NCBI GenBank assembly: GCA_027382625.1
Contig: JAJKFJ010023816.1
Coordinates: 1 to 30,835 of the forward strand
From: Tetmemena sp. SeJ-2015
Taxonomy: Eukaryota; Ciliophora; Spirotrichea; Sporadotrichida; Oxytrichidae
DNA length: 30,835 nt
Direction: 5' to 3'
The first letter of the stretch is position 1. The number at the start of each line of letters is the position of its first letter. Shown one piece after another: positions 20,423-30,483 of the stretch. The notes below the pieces were generated by a model. It did no database searches, had not been told where the DNA came from, and saw only the letters and a program-made list of their open reading frames with translations. A program made the position numbers and the translations under genes.

Positions 20423-23400
20423 TCATAATGTAAGAGTTAGGTTGTCACCTATTTCCTCGCCATTCTTAGTGTTTATGATACTACCGTTTTCCCAGTTGCC
20501 CTCTTGAACTTCTTATCTCTCATTAACTAATCTTCCCTCTCCTTTAAATTATCCTTATGAAAATTCACCTATGTAAACACTTTAATCAGGCACTATTTTT
20601 ACTCCCTCACCTACCAGCTGCTCGTTCACATCAAATTAGCCACAATAAATTGAACCATCACTTCCAATTTTTATTCCTTCACCTCTGCATTACACTTTCT
20701 TAAGTACTCCAACTTTATTTTTTAAGAATAAGTACTTAGAGTATTTTATGATATTATAATAAAGGAAAAATAGTAATCATTTATATTCAACTTGCTATCC
20801 ATTGGAATAATTATATATTGGCTATTCATTAAAATATTTAATATACTTATAATTTAAAACTTATTATACAAAAATGAAGGAACTCATCTATTTTATATTA
20901 ATAAAAGGGTATGAAATTATGACATCATTAATTAATTTATATTTTTTTACCTGATATTTAAAAATTTCACTTTGAAATCATAAATCATTATACGAAAATA
21001 CATTATATCTAGTTTAAAATTTAATTAAAATATTTTGTTAAAAATAGCAAATAAGGTATCTCAAATAAGTGCAGTTAAATTTGTAGATCCCCTCTCAAAT
21101 CTTATGAAATATGTCATAATAATTTAGATTTGAGGTAGTTTAATTTTGAACCCTTTCAAAATTGTATTTTTAATGAATTTTTTTTTATTAAATTGAAGTA
21201 ATAAATACTATTCTCTCCTGCAAACTATGCAAAATTGTCTAAAAAAATATTTTCTGTCTTTTCCTATTGTAAATTAAGATAATATTAAATTACTCTTTTT
21301 ATAGATAGAAATAATTGCAATTTATTTAAATAGAATTGATTCAAATGCATTTCCAATGCAAATTTCTCCATCGTCTGCTATCTTGATACCTCTGCCGTAA
21401 ATTTTGCCACGAAAAAATTAGCCAGTCCATTTATAGCTTCCTGGCTATACAAATTAGCCGTATCCCAAACGTGTGTCATTGTAAAAGAACCCTGTGTAGC
21501 GACTGTTATCTCTATAAAATAAAATCCCCTCTCCATGCTTTGCTTAATTTTTATCTATATTCTCCGCTGGGCTAAGATTCTTCAAAATATTAAAGCAGCA
21601 TGCTATTTTAATTTTAATATTAAATTTATATCTTTGCAAATAAAAATGACTATATAATATGGAAATGATTGCTTTATATTTCATACTAGTTACTCTTTTT
21701 TCTCTTATAATAAAATAAGTTATGGAAAGAAAAGGAGGTTTTTATTTCTCGTATAGAATAATATATTTTATGAAGATATTGCCAAAAATTCTCTATCATT
21801 AGTGTTAGTCTCAAGGCATAAAAATGGCTAAAGATTCCTGGCATATTTGAGAGACTCCAAAGTTTTTTAATACATTTTCAGACGATAAGTGGCAGAATTT
21901 GATGGTGGTTTTTGCCTGAAAAGCTACCTTTCAACAAAAAAAATCAGTCCAAAACATAATATTCTTACATCCCCACCAGTTTCCCTTTTCATTTTTTATC
22001 CACTATCATTATAACTTGAAAATCCTTTTATCAAAAGAGAGGAAATCAATAATGTAAATTAAAAAGGGATCTAAATGTTCTTCTCTAAAAGATTCGGGGA
22101 TCGCCCTTACTCACGCTTCCTTCAATCTAAAAATTTTAACACCATTAAACGATAGGTTACTGAGTAAAAAAATATAAGTGGCTTAACCAATAAAACCTCG
22201 CGCTATTTGTCCTACTCTGGTTTGGTAGCTGCTTGTTATATGATTTAATAACTCTTTAATTTCATAATCATTTTTAACTTAAATAAATCAAAATTCATTT
22301 TTGAATTTAACTAAATGTGTTTCAAACTTATTTAACATAAAAGTCAATAATTGCATATCAATTCTTTTATTTTTGAGTAGAAAATTCTTCCATTAGCCTT
22401 TGTATCTAATGTTGGGTGAACTATTAGCAACCACCTATGATTCCTTAAAAAGCCTTCGAATATTTTCTTAGCATTTTGGTTCATCCTAGGCTTCTAATCC
22501 TCTACTTTGCTTCATACTATTTACAATCATCTAAAATGGTTCACTATAAGCTTCTATTTCTACTTTTTGTCGCTGTATTTTAGTCTTTACAAACTCTATA
22601 TATCGATTATTCTCTTTAATAGAGATTTCTGCTTCTTTCTCCCTATCTTTATACTCAATAAATAAGCTTAATTTGACAATTAATTTATTTATAGATAAAA
22701 TTTATTTTTTAACACGATAATTGAACGTAAGTTTAGGATCATGAAACAAAGACAGTTTAGTATTTTGTAAAAATTTTTAGTAATTTTTATTAATATTGGG
22801 ATATAGATAATATAAGCCAAAATATTATTGTTGGGTAAGAACTTTACTAACTAAATCACATTCTGGTTTTGAATTCTATTTTTATATTTAAATTGTCATT
22901 TAATTATTTTAAAAAAGGCGATTTGTAAAAAAAATTACTTTAAATATTTTAACCTTAAATATAAAATTGAAAAATCAACTAACAAAAGAATATTTAAAAC
23001 TTTGAGAAAGACAATTACAAGGTAAAATTTTCATTTTAAGTTATAACTATTTTGAAGAACACCGAAAGCATATTTAATAAATTAAAAAATACCTTTTAAT
23101 AAAACATAATTTTCATTAAAATACTCTAATAATATTGAATAAGAATTAAAGAAATGATCTTTTATTGTAATTCTCCAGATAAAAATTTATAAAATCACAT
23201 TTCTAATGCAGGAGATGCTTTTTATTTGAGCCTGTCTTCACTGAAATTAAAACTCTTTGTAAATTGTTAATGTCTTGAAAATAATACAAAAATAGTTTTA
23301 TATTATTAGAACCAAAAACAATCCTGCTGAAATATCTAAATCATAATAACGGTATGTTAATATCTTTTATTTATATTTTATGAAGAAATCATTCAACTCT

Positions 23401-25089
23401 AAAATATTAATTCAACGTGCACATATGAGTAAATACAAAAAATTGCTTTTAGAATAAGTCATAATTAATTTTTTTTGTATTTTTCGGGATTTAAGTTATC
23501 ATTTTATATTTATCTTGAGCTTGCTAAACAAATTTTTCCAATTATTCTCTTAATTGCTATTGCTCCTCATCTGTTTAGGGTTCAAAATTTTGTAAATAGC
23601 AAGATTCCTAAAACGAGATATAAAATTAATTATCACAAAAATAGTTCCTGATGTTGAAGAAACTCTAGATAAAGCATTTCTTAATCACAATCCTTGGAGT
23701 AGGGGCACTTAATTTTTAAGCTTTGCAAGGCTTCAACATCGTCTTAGTAAATTTCTATCGCGAGCTTTGTTCCGTCACACCCAGAAGGGCAATAAGGACC
23801 TCGATGAATGGCGCTATAATCAAAATCAAAGCTAGAATTAAAAAATTAAGAAGTACTGAAAGTTCCAATTTTATTATTTAAAAGCCTTAAATAATGCTGA
23901 AGTATTTTATTATATTAAAATAATATTTTTTAAATTATAATTAATCTTAAAATTAAAGATCTGTTTAAGTAGAGTAATTTTTTTGCTGTAAATATTTTAT
24001 CAGAAGTTCATGGATGCCAAGAACGATTTTATACTTGTTTTAAAAGTTTATTAAATGTTGAATGGGACCACTAAAAAGAGAAAATCAAAGTTCAAATTGA
24101 ATTTATAAGAAAAGGAATATTTAGAAATATCAGTTCAATTTATTTTAGGGGTAGACATAAAACATTTAGTTTGAGTAGTCTTCATCTTTTTTCTTAACTA
24201 AGAGCAAATTTAAATAAGGAATTTTAATAATTATTTGACCTTGTATCTAGTTAAATAATCTGAAGAAAATGCATGTTTATGAAATAAAATATTCAAAAGC
24301 TATTTAATATTTTATGCTTATTCCTAAAAAACTGACAGATTGAAAAGATGTTAAGCGTAGATTAAAATTTACTTAAGTTAATCTTCTTGATTGATTTTTT
24401 AAGATGTCGAAGATTTTTTAAGTAAGAAATGAAATAGCCTCAGATTAAACAATTAAATATAAACCTTATAGAAGCACAAATAATTCATTAGCCTAATAAT
24501 TTTATAATTTTCTTTAATCAAGTCTTAAAAGTAAAACATTTTTAATGATTTTTTAGTGATAACGCACTCATCACAGAAAAGACTATTGCAAGAAGAGCAG
24601 TGTAATGGTTATTTCACTACTCCGTCACATATTTTGCTAAAAATTAATATTTATTTTTACAAAAGTTGCATATTTAGAAATAATAAATAAGGTATCTTGA
24701 AAATGAGATACTTTGAAGCTGTTGAGATTATATTTATTTTATTCTATTATTAAATTATAAACTGGTTAAAGTAACTTAATTATGGTTTTTTAGATGATGA
24801 GTAATGAATTTTAATATCATTTGCTAAATAATGAGCATCAGAATACTCTAAAAGGCTTTATAAATAATAAAAGAGTCTTACAATTTTTCTCCATAATTAA
24901 AAAAAAAATGGCTAAATTCCTTCAGAGTAAGGACTATTTTAATTGAATATAATTTCGAAAATTATCTCCAATATTAATAATAAATTAAGAGAATAAAATT
25001 TAATATACTTTTAAATTAAATTTGCAGATAAAGAACTTCAAATCAGTAATTTATCCTATAGATGATACCCACTCAGGATTTATTTTCAT
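20423..25089 (-). CDS. Gene 1: RING - coiled-coil - MORN protein, 7 MDSs and 6 IESs
   Basis: MDSs in order: 25089-25021, 24637-24563, 23814-23644, 23583-23503, 22653-22384, 21563-21352, 20712-20423. Counting each pointer once gives 1140 nt, exactly 380 codons, ending in TGA at 20423-20425. Domains: RING at residues 22-58 (CKIC, HCSSC, CDEC, CPSGC), TRAF-like finger (CPYSKDC), coiled coil from about 105 (REQLEKFVQQAQDKYKDREK), then MORN repeats from about 210 to the end (YKGQWKN, HGEGI, LVGEG, FKGEG). MORN repeats commonly bind membranes or scaffolds in protists; a ligase or scaffold role is inference. Every join falls inside a domain and improves it: IES 1 unites the RING Cys pair, IES 2 the second half of the RING, IES 5 a MORN unit. 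No junction has GT..AG ends. All TAA/TAG codons inside are Gln. The MDS order is not scrambled. Confidence 0.88.
20713..21356 (-). other. IES 6 of gene 1, pointer TTGGA
   Basis: Copies at 21352-21356 and 20708-20712; 644 bp; same phase. It restores canonical MORN spacing (EICIG, nine residues, GEGI). Confidence 0.85.
21564..22388 (-). other. IES 5 of gene 1, pointer AGAAT
   Basis: Copies at 22384-22388 and 21559-21563; 825 bp; same phase. The join YKGQWKN-IDKNQAKHGEGI is a full MORN unit. Confidence 0.88.
22654..23508 (-). other. IES 4 of gene 1, pointer TATAAA
   Basis: Copies at 23503-23508 and 22648-22653; 855 bp; same phase. It makes one continuous coiled coil (VQQAQDKYKDREKEAEI). Confidence 0.85.
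23584..23647 (-). other. IES 3 of gene 1, pointer GAAC
   Basis: Copies at 23644-23647 and 23580-23583; 64 bp; same phase. It joins the TRAF-like finger to the coiled coil. Confidence 0.8.
23815..24565 (-). other. IES 2 of gene 1, pointer GCG
   Basis: Copies at 24563-24565 and 23812-23814; 751 bp. The pointer is short, but the join is in frame and gives CDEC-AIHRGPY-CPSGC, matching the spacing in the RING gene at 19.4 kb. Confidence 0.75.
24638..25025 (-). other. IES 1 of gene 1, pointer GCAAA
   Basis: Copies at 25021-25025 and 24633-24637, in the same codon phase; 388 bp including one copy. The join makes FFIC-KICDGVV, restoring the first CxxC of the RING. Confidence 0.88.
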
Positions 25090-25641
25090 GCAAACAAAAT
25101 AAGAAAAATATATTAAAGTTTTAGAAAAGAATTTCAAATTCAATTTATAATTCAGATCTTCTTTATATAAAAGTATATTTAATTCATAAAAAAAAAAAAC
25201 ACATAAATAAAAATTAGGGTTTTATCGAAATATTTATTATTTACCTTTGAACTAATATTTATATTTATTTATTTAATAAATTAAACGACAATTACATAAT
25301 CAATAGTTAGAAATACACTTTCAAACTTAATTAAAAATTAATAAAGAATGATAAATAAAGAATTGGATAATTTTATGCTAAATAATTAGCTTAATATAAT
25401 TCATAATTAATTTATAAACTAAGAATGCTAGTTCCATGCGAAATATGATAATTAATGAGAACAAGTTTTATTAAAAGAAGGGTAAACAAACTTTTTATCT
25501 ACTTAAAATTTATAAATTTCTTTTTTATTAAAACTAATCTAGAATATTTTTAAATCTTGATTGTATTAAAAGTAAAATATTAAATTCTAAAACCTTGACT
25601 AACATCATCATTTAAAATAGTTATTCACTTCTCTCTTTGAC
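25090..25641. other. Spacer between gene 2 stop and gene 1 start
   Basis: About 550 bp of AT-rich DNA with no coding piece. It includes an A-run of 10 at 25190-25199. It probably holds the 3' end of gene 2 and the promoter of gene 1. Confidence 0.5.
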
Positions 25642-28600
25642 TCAGGATTCTTGGTAAATTAGTTTGCCATCACTCCATTAACCTTTTAGTATGGTGCCAT
25701 CATTTTTAGTAAGTTTGCCTTCTCCATCCATAATTCCTTCTTTCCAAGTGCCTTCGAATATTTCATCTTCTTTTATTTGAATACCTTGCCCCTCCAACTT
25801 TCCATTCTTGAACTACCCTCTTTATATAAACTAGCCTGGAATAACTATCTCTCCGCTCCCTTCAAGTTTATCATCTGTAAAAGTTCCAAATTAGAACTCA
25901 CCTGACTCCTTAATCAAAATACCTTATCCTTCAGCTTTAATTTAGCCATTCACTTCATTCTAGGTTTTAAAATTCAAAATGTTTATTAATTTTGAGTATT
26001 AATTGTTTCATTTTTTTAGGCATCAATTAATTAAAATCTTTCTTTATTCAAAAACATATTCAACTTAATTAAAAAAACTAATATTTTAATTAACTCTATT
26101 TTATCTCGCTGTATAATTTAAATAATTTAGTTTTTAAATATATAGTGTTTAATATGGGTTCCGATGAATATTCCACCATCAGCAATATATCTTATGCCCA
26201 AACCATTATAGCTGAGAATAATTGGATAATTAGATTATTAGTTCAGTTTAGATATATTTAAACTACTAAAATTAAAGTAAATCATATTTAAATAATTACT
26301 ATAACAAAATGATATCTAATAAAAGTTAACCAATTTGCATATTGGATAGAGCAATCACTAAATAGAGATTAGTGATGCTAATAATGAAATAAATTACTAT
26401 TTAATTTGTGAGTATTTTTTCTTAGAAATTTTGGTTATTTTGGCTTTTGAGCAAGCCAAATATTTAGGGTATATCACATCGTCGAAGCCTTGACAGATAA
26501 GTTTAATTGGTTTTATTAAAATTGCAAACTATAACTTCGCTTCTTTATAATCTCCCCATGTAAATATCCAAATTAGAAGTGGTTAAAGTGCCATAGCCGT
26601 CTATTTCTTCATTCTAAAATAAGCCATTTAATCTCTTTCCATCATCAAAGTAAAGTGTTCCTATTCCGTCTATTTGCTTTTAGTCATTCACCCAAAACAA
26701 AAAGCAAATAGTTAATTATCTAATGAATTATTAGCAAATTGTTATAAAAATTATTATAAATTTTCCTCACTTTTAAAAATGTTATGGTAGCGAATTAAAA
26801 AATACACTTACTTAAAAAGATTAGAATAATTAAATGCTTTAAATTTTATGACAATTTTTTAAAAGAATATTAGATTGAGCGCTCCGACATAATTTGCTTT
26901 AAGATTTGCAATGTAGGTGCTATTCAAAATAAATATTAATATCTTAATGAAGAAATTAAAATCGCTTTTAAATTTTAAATTTGAGAATATTCTTGAAAAC
27001 AAACTCATGATTATGTTTTCTAAGTTCTTTGACTGTTGAAATATGATCAGATCTAATTTCTAGAAGAAGCTTTATAAGTTCTTACATACTGAAGTGGTGT
27101 GCTTTGCTTTTAATTTACAGAGCCTTTAATTATTGCACTAATTGGTCAATCATATCAATCTGCTCTGTTAAAGTTTTCTTATTTGCTTCATAAAATATTT
27201 ACTACCATAATTTATTGAAATTGGGGTTATGCTAGCTTCTATTAAAAAAATATATATATACCTTAAGACAGAGAGAGTGAAGCAAATGCAATTATTTATT
27301 TTGCTAAAGATGATAAAAATTCCATATACTTGCATTCCGTATAAACATTCCTGGAAGCACTCTGATAATAAACAATGAAGAAAAATCTAGTTTTTTTATT
27401 TATCAATTTCATTTTGTAAAAAAATATAATTAAATTTTTAAAAGTATATTTTAAGTCTTTAATTATCAGTCTTGAATTTTAAAAGCCTTTATAGTTTCAT
27501 TTAAAATTGAAGTTTCATCTCTTTGGATGAATTACAATAGTTTTTGTCTGAGCTCTTAATTCATCTTCTAATCCTACTCTCACTTTTATTAACTCTAGGC
27601 AATTGTATCTATATAATAAACTTGACTTAATTCTTGACCATCTCGTTCAGATTAGTTCTATTACTGATATGGTTCTTTAAATTCTTCTCTTTATTGTGCA
27701 TTATTTCGTTGAAGAGAGCCATCCTCCCTTATTATTTATAAATCCTGGAGATCTCTCACTATTTAGGCAGAAAACTGGCCATCTGTGACATCTTCGACAT
27801 CCATTTGTTTCTTAATCAATTTATTATCAAATTATTTATCTCCAAAGAAGAGTTTAATAACTTAAAAGTGAGATCTTATGGAATTTACCTAGTAAAAAAG
27901 TATAATTAAATTTAAGATAACAAAATAGTTTTACCTGAAGCCAATATTCCAAATTATCCTTTTTTGAGACTAATTAAATTTAAAATTCGAATAATAAAAT
28001 ATAACACTTAGGATTTGATAAGCAATAAAAGTCAAGAATTATTGTTAAAGTAGAAAGGTATCATACAAAGGTGTAGTTTAGAAATAATATACTTTTTAAT
28101 AAATTAGAACTTAAGGTTTGTAATAAAATTAAATAATAAAATAAAATATGCAAAATGTCACAAGAAAAGCTCATGAAGTAAAACCCTAATTATAAAATAA
28201 TTTCCACACACTTCTTCGAGCTCTGGACTGCTTGCTTCTAGTTTCCTTCGCATAGCTCAATAGTTATTATAAATTCTAGAGAAAGCTTGAAGTAGGAGGA
28301 AATGGGTTTGAAGACATGTTTGGGAGTTAGATTTTAGATTATAAGATTTACTTCACTAGCTTGCTTACTTTTGTGGTATTTTAAGTATTTCCCATTTTAT
28401 TTAAATCTACAAATTAAAAGATTTTTTCATGACTAGACATAAAAAGTTTTAATTAAATTACTTATGCTTGGAAGAAACTTTAATCAAAAGGCCTTCTTCG
28501 CTTTTATAGGAAAAAAAACTATTTTTATTAAGATGAATTTTAATTCCCTCAAATTATTATTATATTGATTAGTTAGGATTTTTATGCTTTATAAAAAGTT

Positions 28601-29529
28601 ACTTATAAAATTACAATTAGTAAGACTGAAAGAAAATCTTAAGAAATGGATTTTACATAGGATAGTAATTCGATATTAGAACTAGTACTATAATAAGTGC
28701 TGGTTTTAAAATTGATTATTATATTTATTCCCTAATTTTTACTTTTACTTTACTTTACTTTAAAAATGGATTAATAAAAGTTAATCTAAATATTTCCTAG
28801 GTTAATAAAAAAATATATTTTTTATTGAAATTATAGAAGATAATTTAAGAAAATTTTAATATCTGAAATCTGATCTCTCTTTTGCATATAAGATATAATT
28901 TTTTTTTGACCTGATTAATTTACTGCTTCTTTAATTATCATTAGAAATTCGCTTAAAATAATTTATTTTACATTATCTGAAATTCTTTGTCTTCCCGATA
29001 TTGTAATATTGGTAATCAACCCATATTTCTTTGAATTTGTCAGTATAGTAAATTTTCAAACTTTTCTTTAGAGACTCAATTATTTTATTGTATAAATAGA
29101 TTATAAGAAACCCTATTTCATAATATTTTGTTGCTATAGGGAATTTTTAATTTGAAAATTAGTGATATTTGAGCTCATTATTATGAAATTTAATTTGAAT
29201 CAATTTAACTTTATTATTCGGTCCTCCTATTTTCCTTTAAGTACTAAATAATCTTATAAATATAAATTAAATATTTTATGTTTCAGTTGGCTTCTTTATT
29301 CAGCTTTGCTTAATTGCTCAGTACAATTTTCGCAAAATATTTGTTGTCGGCTTTGAAGTATGTAAGGATTAATCACTAAATTAAAAATGTAATTAATTTA
29401 TGATATATCTAAAATTTTAATCACGACCTCTTTGCAATTGAAGCAAAATATAGGTTCTTATTAAATGGCTTATGTACCTTCATTAGCCTCATAGTAATCA
29501 AATTTTACGATTTACTCCTTAGAATCCAT
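25642..29529 (-). CDS. Gene 2: CxxC zinc - coiled-coil - MORN protein, 10 MDSs and 9 IESs
   Basis: MDSs: 29529-29417, 29376-29272, 29088-28992, 28393-28177, 27897-27496, 27191-26988, 26925-26874, 26688-26539, 26213-26157, 25966-25642. ATG at 29529, TGA at 25642-25644. The summed length is a multiple of three. Residues 29-53 carry CFNC...CENC, a probable zinc site. A long helical region follows (TEQLSKAEQRSQLKHKIIES; ILNEANKKTLTEQIDMIDQL), then MORN units (IDGIGTLYFDDG, IDGYGT, NGLGI, EGQGI, MDGEG). An in-frame TGA at 27580-27582 remains in MDS 5. A 45-nt intron (GTTTAT...GAGAG) would remove it and give 542 aa; without it TGA would be sense (557 aa). The architecture matches gene 1, so the two are probably old tandem paralogues. 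A structural or signalling role is inferred only from the domains. Confidence 0.85.
25967..26160 (-). other. IES 9 of gene 2, pointer AACC
   Basis: Copies at 26157-26160 and 25963-25966; 194 bp; same phase. The MDS to its right is only 57 bp long. Confidence 0.72.
26214..26541 (-). other. IES 8 of gene 2, pointer AGC (tentative)
   Basis: Copies at 26539-26541 and 26211-26213; 328 bp. Short pointer; in frame; joins YMGRLQRS-YNGLGI. Confidence 0.6.
26689..26876 (-). other. IES 7 of gene 2, pointer AAT (tentative)
   Basis: Copies at 26874-26876 and 26686-26688; 188 bp. The pointer is only 3 bp, chosen because it keeps frame and joins YVGALN-DQKQIDGIG. Confidence 0.6.
26926..26992 (-). other. 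IES 6 of gene 2, pointer GAATA
   Basis: Copies at 26988-26992 and 26921-26925; 67 bp; same phase. It leads into the first MORN-like unit (STYIANLKANYVG). Confidence 0.78.
27192..27500 (-). other. IES 5 of gene 2, pointer ATGAA
   Basis: Copies at 27496-27500 and 27187-27191; 309 bp; same phase. It makes an unbroken coiled coil (SILNEANKKTLTEQ). A longer shared word, TTCAAT, is out of phase and was rejected. Confidence 0.85.
27553..27597 (-). other. Possible 45-nt GT..AG intron in gene 2
   Basis: Minus-strand GTTTAT...GTGAGAG spans an in-frame TGA (27580-27582) and has a length divisible by three. The donor is weak. If it is not an intron, the TGA must be decoded or the gene is broken. Confidence 0.4.
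27898..28183 (-). other. IES 4 of gene 2, pointer TTTTACT
   Basis: Copies at 28177-28183 and 27891-27897; 286 bp; same phase. The join reads IILQLGFYQVNSIRSHF. Confidence 0.82.
28394..28996 (-). other. IES 3 of gene 2, pointer GGGAA
   Basis: Copies at 28992-28996 and 28389-28393; 603 bp; same phase. The join reads YYNIGKYLKYHKSKQ. Confidence 0.82.
29089..29279 (-). other. IES 2 of gene 2, pointer ATAAAATA
   Basis: Copies at 29272-29279 and 29081-29088; 191 bp; same phase. The join reads QLKHK-IIESLKKSLKIYY. Confidence 0.85.
29377..29424 (-). other. IES 1 of gene 2, pointer GTGATTAA
   Basis: Copies at 29417-29424 and 29369-29376; 48 bp. It begins GT, but a GT..AG intron would create a TGA stop; pointer excision gives CKEVVINPYILQ in frame. 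Confidence 0.85.
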
Positions 29530-29745
29530 TTGTAATTATAAAAAAAATTGTTTACTAACCAAAATATATTTTAAATCCTTAATTTTAACGCCTTAAATAT
29601 ACTTTCTACTTTCCATAATTAATAAATTATAGAGAATTTGGAATTACAATTATAAAATATATTAGAGTGATATTAAGCTTATCAAGATAGATTCTTAACT
29701 AAATGAGATTATTAGAATATCACTGAGAGAATAAAATGCTTAAAA

Positions 29746-30292
29746 TCAGATTAATTTTGAGTGTGTTTATCTGGCCATTTCAGGACTAATGAAGTCTTTC
29801 CAGATTTTATACTCCTCTAAGATCCTTACTCAAAAAATGTAAAACACTAGACTTTTATAAAATATTAACTATCTTATAACACTTCGATAAAGGAGCTAAT
29901 ATTTACTCTATAGCCGCCATAGTTTTTGCCTCGAATTATCCTGTCACTCTTAAATTTATTCCCTTTTTTTCCCTTCGAAAAATCTGAGTCTGCTCTTTCA
30001 GCTACATTATCTTCCTTTGGAAGTCCTTTTCATTAATAAAATTAAAAAGGCTTAAAGGAATAAAAATTTAACTATCTCTCTCTTGAATAATTATAAGCCA
30101 TTCTATTCAGCAAGCAAATCAAAGAATTTATATTCTTTAAACGTCTGGGCTTTCACGTGACGTGGCACAACTGATCAAGGAGTTACGCCTGTGAATTAAC
30201 TTTAAATCGATTAAGTTATTATATGCCCTATTAGGGGTTCACTTAATTCCTAATTAATTATATTCTTTAAACTTTTGCATGTGAACTTTCAT
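29746..30292 (-). CDS. Gene 3: small helical protein, 4 MDSs and 3 IESs
   Basis: MDSs: 30292-30258, 30142-30068, 30036-29906, 29819-29746. From ATG at 30292 to TGA at 29746-29748 the sum is 291 nt, 96 aa. It begins MKVHMQKFKEYKFFDLLAEQ, is highly charged and helical in the middle (DFQRKIMQLKEQTQIFRREK), and ends EYKIWKDFISPEMARQTHSK. I recognise no family. The frame is open further upstream on the minus strand (to about 30400), so the start could lie further right, although the composition there is poorer. It lies 0.2 kb upstream of gene 2, same strand. Confidence 0.72.
29820..29910 (-). other. IES 3 of gene 3, pointer TAGAG
   Basis: Copies at 29906-29910 and 29815-29819; 91 bp; same phase. 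The join reads KTMAAIEEYKIWKDF and leads to the stop. Confidence 0.8.
30037..30071 (-). other. IES 2 of gene 3, pointer TTAA
   Basis: Copies at 30068-30071 and 30033-30036; only 35 bp; same phase. The join reads FKREIVNEKDFQRK. Confidence 0.72.
30143..30272 (-). other. IES 1 of gene 3, 15-bp pointer GTTTAAAGAATATAA
   Basis: Copies at 30258-30272 and 30128-30142; 130 bp; excision keeps frame (QKFKEYKFFDLLAEQ). The 15-bp direct repeat is unusually long and could be a target-site duplication. The content (TGACGTGGCA, TTATTATATGCCCTA, AGGGGTTCACTTAATT) resembles 13003-13110. Confidence 0.82.
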
Positions 30293-30304
30293 TTCAGAGT
30301 TACG

Positions 30305-30483
30305 AGCAGCAAAAGTTTTAATGAAAGTAATATAGTAGACAATGAAGAATGGGCTAATATATCGCTACTGCGGGAGGCCGAGGTAATGACTAAAGTATAA
30401 ATTCATAATTTATTTTTTATTTTTGATTATCCAGCAATATGCAGATCAAATGGTGATTGAGATAATTTCAATGTAGCATGTCT
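30305..30483 (+). other. Possible divergent plus-strand exons
   Basis: The plus frame reads SFNESNIVDNEEWANISLLR to about 30381. A well-formed intron candidate (GTAATG...TTATCCAG, about 30382-30434) then joins to QYADQMVIEIISM. The composition is good but the piece is short and has no ATG. It may be the 5' side of a gene divergent from gene 3, or chance. Confidence 0.3.

Noticed and set aside
27192..27500. Pointer TTCAAT for IES 5 of gene 2
   Set aside because: It is longer than ATGAA but out of phase; the join hits TGA within about 20 codons.
20423..29529. Interpretation of the gene-internal gaps as spliceosomal introns
   Set aside because: The junctions lack GT..AG, and the direct repeats fix frame exactly. 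One gap that begins GT (29377-29424) would create a stop if spliced to AG.
20423..30292. TA-bounded IESs as in Paramecium or Euplotes
   Set aside because: Most pointers (GCAAA, TTGGA, GGGAA, AACC and others) contain no TA dinucleotide.
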